A stretch of 64,000 nt of DNA from Ignelater luminosus. Taxonomy: Eukaryota > Arthropoda > Insecta > Coleoptera > Elateridae. Positions 11,154-24,180 of the stretch are shown here, piece after piece. A program made the position numbers and the translations under genes. The stretch lies in contig VTPC01090570.1 in assembly GCA_011009095.1 (NCBI GenBank), positions 557,233 to 621,232 of the forward strand, written 5' to 3'. Under the pieces are notes generated by a model. It was not told the origin of the DNA and made no database searches. It was given only the letters and a program-made list of their open reading frames with translations. Every line of letters starts with the position of its first letter. Position 1 is the stretch's first letter.

Positions 11154-12536
11154 TTATAAACTAGTCAGTAATATATATAAAGTACCTCAGGTTGAAACTT
11201 CGAATGCACACTTAAATAACTAAATGAGTGTTTTTGTGACAAAGAAAGTGAGGTACCTAACTAATAGACTATTTACTCTATAAGGTATTAACTATTATAA
11301 AAATAAAATGATGTACAACTCAATTTAATATACAGTATTAAATGATTTAATTGTCATGACCAGAAAACAAACGGAAGCGTGTGCGTGTGTGTGTTGCATT
11401 ATGTTTTAGTGTAAACTAAGATACTCTATGAGAATGAGCGCAAATATTAAAAAGCGTTGAACTGAAGAGAATTTTGGTAGTATTTTTATAATAGGTTTTG
11501 AGGATTTTCTATTGTGGAGACTTTTCATATAAAATAAGAATTGCAATATTAGGTCAGTACAGGGTACCTTGTAATTTCTATACGTCTATCTTAAAGAAAT
11601 AAAAACAATTTGATGCTCAATTTTTATTTGCATTTACAATAGCGCAGCTTTAGGTGTTTTTTAGTAATAAGTTGTACTAAACATTTAAAATATTTTTAAC
11701 AATGATAATAGAGCAGTGATAACAGTAGTGATAATATATGTGAAATATTTTGGTTAACCAAATTGTTTATATATTGTTACCAAAGTATTGTATAATAAAA
11801 TTATAATGCAATTTTATAATTATCAAATAAAAAATTACCTTAGTGGCATATAATGTGTAGTACATATAGAATGGGAGTGTTGATAGCTACAAATATACTT
11901 TAAATATTATGGAAACAAAGGGTTAAGAAAATCTTGTAATAGATACTAAAAGGAACGTTAAGTTTGTTTTGTGAATTAGGAAAGAGTGATATGACTGTAC
12001 CATGTGCTCTTTTCTACAGGTCTGATGTATAGTATTCAAATGAAATAATGACTGATTCTTTGCTAGATTATAGAAGCAGGTCCATTATGGTTCATTTCCT
12101 TTTGGGAAAACTTACTAATGCTAATGCTCTTACTTGCAAGAAAACAAATACAAAAAAGGCCATTGAAAATTTTTAAGATTCTATTGGAGATATATACAAT
12201 TTGGCTTAACTTTACCATTGATAATAAGTATAGAGTGAAAAATATTTTGTTTTAGAGTGAAGTACTTTTTTCTTGCAAGTTATCTATAGAAGAAGCATGC
12301 ATATAGCAATATGAGCAATAATTTGGTCAATATTTGTCAAGATAATTATGAACTACGTTAGTTTATTGTATATAATAATGTAAAACTAACCTTCTTTGTC
12401 AGAATTTGGCATTTTGTGTGAAGGTAGATGTGTAATGTATTTTTATATATGTAATTGTTTTAATTTCTTTATTTCAGTATTTTCGTACAACTTGTAACAT
12501 ATAAGAACTTGGTCCATTGTGTAATTTTTAAATAAA
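11154..12536 (+). other. FGFR 3' UTR (extent inferred)
   Basis: Very AT-rich with no long frame. AATAAA signals occur at 11598-11603, 11794-11799, 11825-11830 and 12531-12536, so alternative polyadenylation is possible. A short GT-rich repeat lies near 11380-11395. The 12531 signal, the last before the sequence character changes, is taken as the distal end. Transcript data would be needed to confirm it. Confidence 0.5.
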
Positions 12537-14168
12537 ATAATATTTACGCTGATTAAATTTATTGTGGACTTTACTGTTAATTGTATGCATATCAAGTCAA
12601 CAACGTTTCGGCCACCATAGTTGAATGGTTATGGTAAGTATCTCAACTATAGAATTTCCTTGTTGTTTTAAAGATGGTATTAATAATAGTAAAATTTGTC
12701 TTTGGTCATGTTGAATTTTAAAAGGTTATGTCAGATAGTTGTAGCCTTTCACTATTTTCTGTAAGAGCTCATTGTATAGTAAGGTCTTAAACAGATATAC
12801 CTAAATATGGTTCCCGCATCATTTTAAACTAAAAATCTTACTGAAGCTTTATTATAGCTTCCATATCTTTTCAGAATTCTGGATTATTTTAAAATCTTAT
12901 TTTTCTTGTCTTTTGATAAACCTTCTGTCTTTGGTCAACATCTGGAGAGAAGTTAAACTTTTTGCAACTAATTTTCTCGTCTTGTTATTTCAAAGTATTA
13001 TTTATTATCTGTGCCATGGCTTTCTTCTACAGACAACTTTTTTCTGTCCTATTTCTAATCTAATAACAAAAAGGCAAGTGACTTGTACATTACTGAAGCA
13101 GTAATGAAGATTTAATACTATTTTGATGACTCGCAACTTACACAGAAATAGTGATTCTGAATTGGTCTTTTTAAACAAGCCTGACTGTAACCATTTAATA
13201 CCTGTCATCTTGTGAATTGTCATCTTTTGTCTATATTTAATACAGGATATCTCATACTAAGAGGTTTCAGATTTCTTTTCAAATTAAAGTGCCTGCATTG
13301 GTTTATTCAGGATGGCGCTAGTTTTTAAGTAGCCTGTACTGGGTCACTATGTACTGGTTCTTTGTCTGGGCTTTCTTCTTTTATTATGCTCCAAATTGAG
13401 AACAATTCCAATTCTGCTATTAATTTTACAGTATGTATAACTCTAGACATTGAAAATCTTTCGGGACCGCTATTCAGTGGTACCAAAATCAAGTATTTGT
13501 CATCATTTTAATATTCCTACTCTTTTATTACGGAGATGTTTGGCTTTACAGCAATCTGGAAATACCAATATACTGATTTTCAAACTAACATACCTAATTT
13601 AAACTTCGCATCTTATACGGTTTAGGAGATTTTTTTTAGTATACTGACTTAAAAAACAATTTGGATTTAGTTGAACTGTCTAAAAAATCAGATTTTGTAT
13701 TTGAGTCGAAAAATTATAAATAAATGCGATCCCATAAAAATGAGACTACATTGTTTTTCATTCAACGATGTATTTGCATGCACTAATCTTTCTACAGTCT
13801 TATTTAGCTTTGTTACTGTATGGTACCAAATAAAATCAGTTAACACTGGAAGGAAATTTTTAAAAATCAAAGCTGGCGATGCTCAAAGTCGGAATACCAT
13901 TGCTTTGATTTTGAGTAACACATAGAACTGCAAGTCTTAAGTTCGTTTACCAGGTTTGTCCAATTGGTACATTTCTGCAGAATTCTGCAAATCCATTGCC
14001 AGTTTCAAAATCATAATCATCGATCAAAAGTTTTTCTTTTCTTATGTCAAAAGGAATGGTTTAATAGTGAATCTGTTGTGTTTGTATCCAGAAGATTATA
14101 ATTTAAATGACTGGGCCAACTATTCTTAATAGTTGAGCACAGACTCAGTGATTTATTCCCAGGAATGA
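12537..14168. other. Intergenic, no gene recognised
   Basis: AT-rich sequence between the FGFR 3' end and transposon copy A. Overlapping short frames at 12913-13223 and 13671-13925 on both strands resemble no family. A TACAGGATATCTC stretch near 13243 resembles a degraded form of the transposon terminus seen elsewhere. Confidence 0.6.
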
Positions 14169-15917
14169 CGGATGCAAATAAGAGATTTAGTAAAAACAGA
14201 TGTGGCAACCACGCAAACACTGTTTACTTGGATGAATCTAAATAACTGTTTACATCATAATTCATCTGTTACATTTTGACATTTGTGGTTAGCTGGCGTT
14301 AAACATACATTTTGTAATTTGAGTTATTCTTGCACCTTTGCTGTTTGGTGTTGAGTTTTTCCTTAATTATTTTCTATTCCGTTTCCGTTGTTTGTGTTAT
14401 TGTTGTTTGTTGACTTTTTGTTTTTGTTAAAATTTTTATTCCATTCTGTTTCTGTTTACTGACTTGCAGTTCCCGTTTTTTTTCTGGTATGTATTTATTC
14501 TAGTTTCTGTATTTCAGTTGTATAGTTTAGTTTTTCTTTAGTTTTGTCATGGAGTATGCAATACATGAGTATACCGACATGATTCTGTTTCTTGGGCAAT
14601 GTAATGGAAATTACAGTGAAACTGCCAGACTTTATGCAGAACGTTTTCCAAATAGACGCCATCCAAGTCATAACACCAACGCTTAGAGAATTTGGAAATA
14701 TTATGCCAATTCATAATTTAAACAGAGGTAGGCCGCGAGCAGTCAGAAATCCCGATTTAGAAGAAGACGTTCTAAATATTGCAGAAAACAATCCCAGCAC
14801 CAGCGTTCGTGCTATTTCTCGAGTTGAGTCTGCTTCAAAAACAACTGTCCACAAAATCCTAAAAGAAGATGGGCTTCATCCCTATCACAAGACTCGAGTT
14901 CAGCATTTGATGGAAGCAGATTTTGAAAAACGTGTGACCTTTTGCGAATGGCTCCTAGACCAACACAGAAGAAACCCTGCTTTTGTAAGTACAATGTGCT
15001 GTGGACGGATGAGGCTACCTTTACAAGAAATGGTATTTTTAATGTTCATAACGAACACATCTGGGCACATGAAAATCCTCACGTCTTTCAGGAAAGCAAT
15101 TTTTAAGCTCGCTTTTGGGTAAACGTATGGGCTGGGATAGTAGGAAATAAAACGGTTGGTCCTTTTATACTACCTAACAGGTTAACTGCTGAAAACTACC
15201 TATTTTTTTTTTAAATAACGATTTGTATAATCTGCTGGATGATGTTCCTTTGTTGATCCGTCGGGATATGTGGGTGCAGCAAGATGGTGCACCATCTCAT
15301 TATGCTGCTAGAGTTCGACGATGGTTTAACGAGAACTATCCGCAAAAGTGGAAAGCCCGAACTTAACGCCTTTAGACTTCTTCTCGTGGGGACCTTTAAA
15401 AAATTTAGTGTATTTAACCCCTGTTGAAAATGAAGAAAAATTAATGAATCGCATACAAGAAGCAGCAACAACTGTTAATGAGTAAATGCTCCAGCGTGTT
15501 CAACATGCTTTTGATTACACGAGCAATAAAATGTCGTGAAGCTGCCGGAAGACAGTTTGAACATTTAGTTTAAAGCACGTTCCATTATTTAAGTTAAAAT
15601 ACATTTTATTGTTACAAAACGTACAGGTACTATTGATATTCAGATTTCAACTGCAAATAAATAATTAATTTTTAAAAATGTAGTTTTTTTCATAAATGTG
15701 ATTTTTTACATGAGTTTACTTTAGATTGCTTTAGATTTAAATTATTTCAATAGCTAGCCTGATTTAATTTTTTTATTGCGATCAGATGTTTGATTCATCG
15801 CTACCTTTAGCTGTAAAGGTTAAGCCGCTTTCAGGCACTAAACAGCGTTGCCAAGCTTATGTTTCTTTTGTTGGCTCGTGTGTAGAATTTTAATGCAATT
15901 TAGGGACACCCTGTATA
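14169..15917 (+). mobile_element. DD41D-type IS630-Tc1-mariner element, copy A (defective)
   Basis: A T-rich leader of about 380 nt (near-identical to 22273-22675) precedes the transposase ATG at 14549. The right end carries the CACCCTGTA terminus (15907-15915). The 3' part after the transposase matches copy B reversed (25669-26110) apart from an internal deletion of roughly 95 nt near 15885. The left boundary is where similarity to 22273 begins; no matching left terminal repeat was found, so the left end is uncertain. Confidence 0.8.
14549..15483 (+). pseudogene. Transposase pseudogene of copy A (DUF4817-like HTH plus DDD catalytic domain)
   Basis: The start MEYAIHEYTD is followed by a HTH region (LGQCNGNYSETARLYAERFP) and HNLNRGRPRAVRNPDLEEDV, a second HTH (VRAISRV...TTVHKILKEDG), then in another frame the first catalytic Asp (LWTDEATF) and the second (QQDGAPSHYAAR). 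Lesions include a stop near codon 46 (14684), a frame change in the linker, a 2-nt insertion before the first Asp motif, an in-frame TAA at the F-Q position after HVFQESNF, and a deletion of about 37 nt that removes most of the segment before the third Asp. Non-functional. Confidence 0.85.
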
Positions 15918-17985
15918 CTTGTGGTGAGCTGAAAAACACTCGTATCAAATTAATACAGGAATTTGAGAATTCTCTAGATTTCTCAAACGATAGAAGTCAC
16001 ATTTTTCTGATTTTGTGTGTATATGAAAGAAACTGACATTATGTGTTAATCGGCAGCCTTCGGATGCATAATTATCTCTTTGCAATTGCTATTGTTAATA
16101 TCGAAAACCAGAAGAAGCTTATTCTTCATTTAGAGATCAGTACAGTCGAATTTGGACAAGGTTTTCGTTGTAAAATAAAAAGTTAGAGGAGCTGAATTAT
16201 TGGTCGTTTGGTTTTTTGATATTACTGCGCTTTTCCGGCCAGCCAAGTGCTATAGGTAAATGAAGGTTTTCAGACTCACATTTTTCCTAGTGTGCAACAT
16301 TGCAATTCTTTGTTTTTGTTCTACTACACGGATTTAGAAAATAAATCTCGAAATTTGATATAGAAACATATCAGACCGGGCACTTGAGTGGGAAATGGAT
16401 TAGTTAAATAATATTGGAATAACCCTTGTATGTTCTATTTATTGGAATTATAAACAAATTTCCACTGAACTACTTTCAAATATCAAATATACTTCTTTGT
16501 GTATTTTCTAAAATTAGATTTGTAATCGAACAATAAAGAAAATTAAAACATGAGTAACCTTTCAAGAGCGATAGCATTACTATACAACATTAATCAGTTC
16601 TAAAAACCGAGAATAGTAATGTGAACTGTTTTATTTTAAACCTTTACTGGAAGCTAAACCCCTTTCAAGTGAATTACATTTTCAATAATAAATTGCTGCA
16701 ATTATCTTACTAATTTAAGGCGATTATTGGTTGGAATTTCACTTTAATTAACAGGAGACTTATTTGTTGATGTTTAACTGCAGGTTAGAGCGGGGTGATA
16801 AATTACTGCAATAGTTGGAATGTTAATACACACAACGTAATATTTCAACTACTAGAAAACGATGAGCAATTTTTATTTCTGGGAAATATTGAATTTTCAG
16901 AGTAAAGTGCTTTCATTGGTTTCTGAAAAAAATTATATTAGGAAAATCAATAGTAGGATATTTTTCTACTGAAAAACAATCTGCGTCTGCACGATTTGGA
17001 TAAATTCGAATGCCAAATGATAAAGAGGGAAAATTCACTTTTAGTTGTACCTATAATTTTTAACCTGCCTTGCCCTGACGCACGAAAGAAAACGTATTTT
17101 TGCTAAAATTCAGCACGTTAGATCAAATAAACTTTAAAATATAAAGTATATTATTGCAAAGTCTAATACCCGATATGAATTTTTCACAGAATTCTTATAA
17201 AATTGTAGTAACAGTTAATAAATAGATTGATCGTAATGAAAAATTAAAACTCTACAACCAAAATTTGGATTTTGGTGTAAGATGAAATTGCGTTAAAAGT
17301 GGGACACACTGTATAAATGAAATCTTTACTAATATCGAAAGAATAGCCACTCTTCAACTGATTTAATTTGGAGTTACAAAAACTAATAAGTAATTTTCAA
17401 TTACATTCAGAAATGTACCAAATAATCGAAAATCCTGCAATAAAAACTTACTGAGATGAAAGTATTTATAGAATGAAATTAAGAGATGCTAAAAGAAATA
17501 GTCATTCCGAGCGCATAAATAAATCTGATAAATCTCTTAAAATCCAAAGTGTTCTGAGATATTACAAACGAAAACAGAAAGCCGTGGAAAAAAGTAGTAT
17601 TAAATATAATACCGAAGAACTAAATGGGCTATTTCATAAACATAGCAAAATAGCATAATTACCAGACATCTCGTAAGAAATCTCCGGCAAGAATTATTCG
17701 ATAAAAATGTCATTACCATTATTTGAATTCCAACAGTTATTTACATTTAATAAAGTCCGTGACATTTTGAAAAATTAAATTAAAATTTAAAAAAAATCTG
17801 AATTAGTTATAAGGGTCAATTTAATAATCGCTCTATTTTTGTCAAGTTAAAAACCTCAATGTAGAGGTTTCTTCAAGAACCGTAGCGCTATGGACGCTAT
17901 AAAATTCTTTGTGACCAAGTAATAAATGATTTAGAATTTGATGATTTTACAGAAACTTTATTATGCACCCTTCAAAAGCAGCTCC
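15918..17985. other. Intergenic, nothing recognised
   Basis: AT-rich. A terminus-like GGGACACACTGTATA stretch near 17301 resembles the element ends elsewhere. No coding frame or RNA gene could be supported. Confidence 0.55.
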
Positions 17986-19090
17986 GGATTAAACTTCGTG
18001 AAGGTTGCTACGCAGCCGAAATCTCGGGCCTACCTAGCAAATTATCTTCTAATACGTTTTTATTTCACAAAATAAACATTAATAATTATTAATGTTATTG
18101 ATGAACCAACGAAACTTTAAATATTCATTTTCTTCGAATTTGATACGAAAAAATTGAAACAAATCATTTCATCTGCAAACTCCAACTCGATGTCCTTAGG
18201 AATCGATAATTCTCTCTAAATCTTTGGGCAGCTTATTTAATTTCAGCGTCTGTTTTCAATGGGAACTCAACGAGGAGCCCAAATAGTTCAACGAGAAATC
18301 TCTACAAATAATTTATCCAATATTGGTAGGCAAGTTTCAATCTTGAACTCTTCCGCGTCATTATCGTAGTAGTTATCAAACATTTCTCTTTGTGATGTTA
18401 AAAAATCAATCAGTAATTTTAGAACATCAACTGTTTGAAATTATATTGTTTCCTCTTGCTAGAACTTGCTGACTCCGTTGATCCGGTCTAGTATTACAGC
18501 CTGGAAGCCTGCCATAATGACATTTTCTTTCTTTGACAGGTTATTTAACAGACTCACAGTTTTAGCAATGACCTGCAAAGCCATATGGAAGCTTTGGGAT
18601 AAAGCCTTGGTTGCATCGGCTCTTGTAACCAAGACCACTGTAGCACTTTGACATGTTTCTTGCATCGCCACAAGACTGTCCTCTTAGGTTTTTGACATCA
18701 ATACTGCATTTGTTTGAGAAGGTCAAAACAGTGGTGGTGGTGCCTTTTTCCAGTATGGGACTGAATGTGAGAAAATGTTCTACCACTTCACCATGTGACA
18801 ATCCAACTTATCTAAGTACTGCAATCGTCAGTTAGTCAATGTGAGATATGTCTCATGGTAGAAAAAAAAACTTGGCTTTCCGGATTCCTTTACAATAACT
18901 TCCAGAATCTTATCTTCGCAAATCGTGGAGAATAAATGATCTTTTTGGTTAAATGAGAACTTAGAAAAGAGTCGTACTCTGTGATTAATCGTAAAATTCT
19001 CCAAGTACTTGCCATTATGTTCAGAACCAACGAGTTCTGTATCACCACGAAAAGCTAATCCATGCGACGAGAGAAATCTCTTATTAATTT
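17986..19090 (-). pseudogene. hAT-type transposase relic (DUF4371-like)
   Basis: Read on the minus strand, the higher coordinates give LAFRGDTELVGSEHNGKYL, matching the 'AFRG...GNF' signature of DUF4371/ZMYM1-like hAT proteins. Next comes VEHFLTFSPILEKG, and then CSIDVKNLRGQSCGDARNMS, equivalent to the 'CRGQGYDNGANMSG' core with catalytic Asp replaced. A later stretch (EEFKIETCLPILDKL) fits the family's middle region. Several frameshifts and stops break it. It may extend left of 17986 and right of 19090, where a Cys/His-containing minus frame (19240-19431) could be its zinc finger. Confidence 0.65.
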
Positions 19091-19141
19091 ACATTTAGTT
19101 ATGTTTAAGTTAATTTAACTAATTGAAAAAAACGCCGATGT

Positions 19142-19160
19142 ACAGTCGTGGCCGAAATAA
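19142..19160. repeat. Possible Tc1-type terminal repeat
   Basis: TACAGTCGTGGCCGAAAT resembles the CAGT-GTGGCC-AAA end typical of Tc1 elements. No transposase frame or partner repeat was found next to it, so this is a weak call. Confidence 0.25.
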
Positions 19161-20689
19161 ATTAATTTTTGTGAAGAAAACAAATGTTTTATTTCATTCA
19201 ATTAAATACCACCCCACTATGGAAATTTCAATAATATGATCACTGACAGTACTCTGCAAAACTTTGATCCAGTATTCTTGTTCTTTGTTGAACTAAATCT
19301 CTAAAGAAATAAAATTGATCAGTGCCTGTACACATGCCCGACGCTTTGCAGTGCATTCTTCCAATCAGAACATTGGAAACAATACACTCTCTTTTGATTT
19401 GTTCACTACTTACATGCTTTCGAAAGATCATGTAACGAGAAAATTTCTACTACCATCTGCGTATTCCCCGCTTGAAACCTAGAAATCACCATCAAAATGT
19501 TGACATTCTACACCAAAAATCCTGTACTTCATTAATAATGTTTCTCCATAACCCAACGTTATTCTGATATTCTAATCTCTAACTAAAGTTGAACTTGAAC
19601 TGTATCCTCATCCTCAGCAATCTGTTCAGGGGAGAAATTCCTTTGAAGGGTCTCGAGTCGATTCTCTGTTGACTTACAATTAAAGCCAAGTTGGAAAAAA
19701 ACTGCGTATCTTTTTTATTTGTTCATCAAGCTTCTTCGCTTTCTTTTGCTGTTTTTTTTCATTTTCTGCACTGTCTTGGTACTTCTTCTTTTCGGACGCT
19801 GACATTCTGCATTTACAAAAGAGGGAAGACAAGCAATATTTACGATTTGTTCAATAAAATAAAAGAATTCTTAGGTGAGCAAACCAAAATAATTTCCTGT
19901 AACAATAACTTGTATTTTCAAATCTTTGGAACACCTACGACACCTCTTTTAAGTGCTATTATAGCAATGATAGTTATGGATGTCAAGTGATACCGCAATT
20001 AGACTTTTACCGAGACTGACAACAAACTTACATTGCCTGGTCGTTATATCAACTATTTCTTAAACCATCTTATGAAACAGAAAAGAAATATAGTACTAGT
20101 CTATCTAAGCAATGATAAGTTTATTAAACAAAACCTAGATAAATTATTATAACAATTTTTTAAACGATGGATACCCAGAATGTCTCTAACTTTCTGGATG
20201 CCCCAATAGCAGATTAATCCAAATCTAAATATCAAATATAAAAAACTTCTGTTAGTAAAGACTTGATCTGAAAAGATCATTAGAGAAGTCCAACATAGCA
20301 ACAGTGGCAATCACTTGCAAATTGAAAAGTCTAATAGTTTCTCTTTAAGAAATCTATTTACCAAGGTAAAAGACAAAATCTCTTTACCCCTTGAATCTAA
20401 CGTTATCTAAAAGATATCCTGCAGAGATTGTGACTGTTGTTACATTGGATAAACCAGTAGATGGATGAGGGGTAGGATATACAAACACAAAAGCGACTTT
20501 CAAATTCTTGCTACTGAACCTAGTTATCTTCTGAAGTTTCCCACAGTTTGTTGTTATCTTCTTTAGTGCCTTACACTACTACGTTACTGATTTTAGCTAC
20601 ACTTATAATGAAATTGACAATGTATATGAATTGTTTGGTGTATTCTTTGATGTGCGCTATTGATATTAAAATTAAAAAGTAGGAATTCA
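19161..20689. other. Intergenic, mostly anonymous
   Basis: Contains the minus-strand frame 19240-19431 with spaced Cys and His residues that may belong to the neighbouring hAT relic. Also contains short unidentifiable frames at 19691-19990 (+) and 20101-20310 (-). No family is recognised. Confidence 0.4.
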
Positions 20690-21655
20690 GCGAAGACTGG
20701 GCAACAAATTAAAGAAGACAAAAAATCCAAGAGCTTAGAGATCTGTTCTTACAACAAATATATAAAATAAAAAAGAACATCAGATGGCCTGTTAATTATA
20801 CTTTAGATAGAAATAGAATTGACTGTAAAATTACCTTGAAATGTGAAAATAGGAAAACATCAATTCCAGAGCAGGTAGCCGATTTTGGTAATATTACAAA
20901 GTTGGAACTATTGGAATGCTTTGAACAGAATAGTTCATCTAATTTAAGTTGTACGTTCCCACAAAAAAATAACGACAGTTATTTCTTGTGGTCTTTTAAG
21001 GAGGCAGAAGAAAACAAAAAAGCTGTGGAGTCGATCAAATAGATAACATTACTGCTATACAATTTGCCCATATAGGACAATTCCTATCCAATTTGAAGAC
21101 AGGTATGGTCATCCCAGTCTACAAAAAAATGACCCTACCAATTTTGTTAATTAAAGACCAATAACGGTTCTTAGCGTATTCAGTTATAGAAAAAATTGTA
21201 CTGATACAATTATGGTTTCTGTCAATCAAAATCTATTGATTCCAGAACCGCAAATGATTTCCAAGCGGACATATGGTAGTTCCCTTTTTGATATATCTTG
21301 CACCTTTTATTTTTAATAAAATAATTTTATACTAGATATATTATCTGTTGTGCGATTTAGGGGAAGTGTCTTAAGTTTATTAAAATAATACTAATACATA
21401 ATATAGATATGTTTGTGAAAGTAAAAAATGAATTTTCATATAAGCAACCATACAGGCATAGGTGTTCCGCAAGGTTTTGTGCTGCGACCATTAATCTTTA
21501 TTTTATTTGTAAGCGATTTAGCAGACAATTGTCACTTAAATTATAGTGTAGTTCTTTGGGGTGAAGATCCCGCAGCGTCCAGAATTTTTGGGGACCAAAA
21601 AAGGTCATCAGTCAACAAATTTTATCTCCTATTCCACTTTTGGTTAATATCTTTA
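20690..21655 (+). pseudogene. Non-LTR retrotransposon ORF2 fragment (CR1/Jockey-like reverse transcriptase)
   Basis: The frame at 20836-21042 (ending KEAEENKKAVESIK) fits the linker before reverse transcriptase. It is followed in shifted frames by GQFLSNLKTGMVIPVYKK, then RPITVLSVFS, the 'YRPISVL' motif. After a gap comes GVPQGFVLRPLIFILFVSDL (RT motif 4). The catalytic box reads VVLWGEDPAAS where F/YADD is expected. Stops and shifts show it is dead. Confidence 0.7.
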
Positions 21656-22012
21656 TGAATAACTTAGAACATCTAATATTTGAATTTAATCTTTCTGAGG
21701 CAGTTGCAAACCTTATTGACCGAAAATAAAATCTATACTAGCAAAATGGTTTTCTACAGAGATTTTTCGTCATTATTCTGTTTATACCTAAAAATAAACA
21801 AGACTGCCTGTTCTTTCTTGAAATTTAAAAACCATTTGGTTTGGGTGTTTGCTTTTCAAATAAGTACTGCAAATGATGTTCTTACCTTTTGTGTAGGTAA
21901 GCATTGCATGAAAACGATTTACTTTTAAGCAAAATGTAATCAACATACTCTCTAAAAAAATGTAGTACACACGCACAAACTACACACGTATATGTAAAGA
22001 AACAATTTATTG
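21656..22012. other. Intergenic, nothing recognised
   Basis: AT-rich. The frame at 21680-21928 has no recognisable content, though it could be further LINE debris downstream of the reverse transcriptase piece. Confidence 0.4.
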
Positions 22013-22062
22013 TACAGGGTGTCCCTAAATTGCATTAAAAGCTTCAGGTAGACGTCTTCCTT
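22013..22062 (-). mobile_element. Isolated terminus of the DD41D element family
   Basis: Starts with TACAGGGTG followed by TCCCTAAATTGCATTAAAAG and CTTCAGGTAG. This is nearly identical to the outer end of copy B at 25669-25715 and to the reverse complement of the end of copy A. Similarity stops after about 50 nt. It is either a remnant of a fourth copy or the tip of a related element. Confidence 0.7.
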
Positions 22063-22272
22063 TATGAGGCCTGAATTCAAATCTGCAACCAGAATTTTCC
22101 CTAGTCGCTTAGTTTTCTTGTACGACGATGAAGAAGTTAACACATTTAACATTAAATTACAAGACATCGGGCAATTAAATCTAACGGAACATTTATCCAT
22201 TCAATAGGTGAACTTGTTAGAAGAAAAAATTACCACTATGAATGCATTAACTATTAACGTTTCCTTTGTAGA

Positions 22273-22675
22273 GAGGATGTTAAAAATAAGAGATTTAATA
22301 AAAACAGATGTGGCAACCACGCAAACACTGTTTACTTGGATGAATCTAAACAACTGTTTACATCATAATTCATCTGTTACATCTTGACATTTGTGGTTAG
22401 CTGGCGTTAAACATACATTTTGTAATTTGAGTTATTCTTGCACATTGGCTGTTTGGTGTTGAGTTTTTCCTTAATTATTTTCTATTCCGTTTCCGTTGTT
22501 TGTGTTATTGTTGTTTGTTGACTTTTTGTTTTTGTTAAAATTTTTATTCCGTTCTGCTTCTGTTTACTGACTTTTTTTCTGGTATGTATTAATTCTAGAT
22601 TTTGTATTTCAGTTTTATAGTTTAGTTTTTCTTTAGTTTTGTCATGGAGTATGCAATACATGAGTATACCGACAT
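22273..22675 (+). mobile_element. DD41D element copy C: 5' leader and first 10 codons only
   Basis: Nearly identical to 14169-14575, including the T-rich leader and the transposase start (ATG at 22644, MEYAIHEYTD). Homology stops abruptly after ATGAGTATACCGACAT (22660-22675). The same 16 bases appear inverted at 27125-27140, where copy B begins. Copies C and B therefore look like the two pieces of one element separated by an inversion. Confidence 0.85.
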
Positions 22676-23404
22676 AATATTTCTACTGTGAAACGGTTCG
22701 TCAGGTTTTTCACTAGCAGGAAACGGTGTGCTGAGGTTCTTCACCTATGTGAAGCGATGATTAAGTAATCTTTATAATAGGCTACTTTTATCCACACGGT
22801 TGGTGACGTGACGATAATATGCTGATATATTTCGCAAATCATTGCGAATGTAGGTTGACAAATGGTATAAGTCAACAATGCTTCTTTATAAAAGATATAA
22901 ATACAATAAAGTACATTTACCACAACGGGAACCAGTCCAATGCGAAGATAATCCAGTTATTGGCACAAAATACTCGGCACTCGCGACACTGGGTCACACA
23001 AGATTTAATTTACAGTATTACATAAATCTTTACGAAAATGGACGTTTTTTCATACATTAATTAAAAAGATATTTTAATTGACTTACAAAATGTCTATACA
23101 CAGTGCGGCAGTACGAATCTCGTAGAACGTTCGATAAAAATGTTGAGATATTATAAGGTAAATAGCGATACGGTAGTTTGCGAGAGCTCACTGTGAATTT
23201 ATTGGAAAGTTCCGCCTACTGGCGATGCTTTTAGAGGTACGGTACGATAAATATTGACACGTCCAGGAATTGTCACTAGGTTATTTAACAAAGACAGAAT
23301 TCCTTCGCGAGAGTTTCACTCAGGCAAAGTTCACCTTAGCAGAAATTTGTCCATCACTGGATTTATTTCTCGGTACTTTGCGAGATTTTTCAAAGTCTTA
23401 ATAT
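22676..23404. other. Intergenic, nothing recognised
   Basis: Sequence between the copy C breakpoint and the recognisable part of a mariner. The frame starting at 23254 lacks mariner content until about 23405. No 5' mariner terminal repeat was found here. Confidence 0.4.
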
Positions 23405-24180
23405 TTCACAGGAGAGTAACACGGAAGTTAAATATCAACAAAGAAACCGTCCGCAAGATGTTACACGAGGATTTGCACAAAGATGGTGCCTAAAGTTCTC
23501 ACCCATGAACAAAAACAAATGCGAAAATCGATCTGCGAGGATTTGTTGTCCCGCATTCAGAGCGACGGCAGAGACTGGATGAATCGGATAATCACTGGAG
23601 ATGAGACCTGGATATTTGAGTATGACCCCGAGACCCGTAAACAAAGTCAGCAGTGGGTAGAAAAGAGTGAGGAGCGTCCAACAAAAGCAAGGATGTCCAA
23701 GTCGCGACTGAAGGCAATGTTGATCGTTTTTTTCGATATCCGCGGCATTGTTCATCGTGAATATGTTTCTGCCGGCCAAACAGTAACTGGACAGTTCTAT
23801 GTTAGCGTCCTGGAGCGGCTGAGGGCACGCGTTTTCCGTGTGCGACCCGGACTTGCCAAGAACGGCTGGATCTTGCGCCACGACAACGCGCCGGCCTATT
23901 CCTCATTCATTGTGCAAGAGTTTTGGCGAAAAAAGGCATTTCAACGATGCCACACTCACCCTATAGCTCCGATATTGCCCCCTGCGACTTTTTCTTATTC
24001 CCCAAGGTGAAGTCACACCTTAAGGGAACTCATCATGGTGGCGTAGAGGATGTCAAAGAAGTGTTACCGTGGTGCTGAACGGGTTAACTTCAGAGGATTA
24101 CCAAGAGTGCTTTGAATCGTGGGAGCAACGTTGGAATCGTTGTGTAGAGTTAATGAATGGGAGACTATTGTCAAGGTCGA
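23405..24180 (+). pseudogene. mariner (DD34D) transposase pseudogene
   Basis: Encodes the end of the HTH (LNINKETVRKMLHEDL), then KVLTHEQKQMRKSICEDL. The first catalytic Asp is in IITGDETWIFEYDP and the second in LRHDNAPAYSS (usual His changed to Tyr). After a 1-nt frameshift near 23948 comes PHSPYSSDIAPCDFFLFPKV with the third Asp. Counting through the shift gives 34 residues between the second and third Asp, the mariner hallmark. Another shift occurs near 24062, before the C-terminal region. Non-functional. Confidence 0.88.

Larger units (their letters stand above)
487..12536 (+). other. FGFR: Fibroblast growth factor receptor gene, 3' portion (5' exons outside window)
   Basis: Receptor tyrosine kinase gene that binds FGF ligands at the cell surface and signals through an intracellular kinase. 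In insects it acts in mesoderm and tracheal development (heartless/breathless type). In the window the exons give, in order, an acid box, Ig2, Ig3 (alternative first halves), a transmembrane helix, a juxtamembrane segment, a bilobal kinase and a short tail. All junctions are GT-AG and the phases agree. The first visible exon starts inside a codon, so signal peptide and Ig1 exons lie upstream. The last AATAAA used for the end here (12531-12536) is a guess among several. Whether it is heartless-like, breathless-like or a single ancestral insect FGFR cannot be decided without alignment. Confidence 0.95.
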
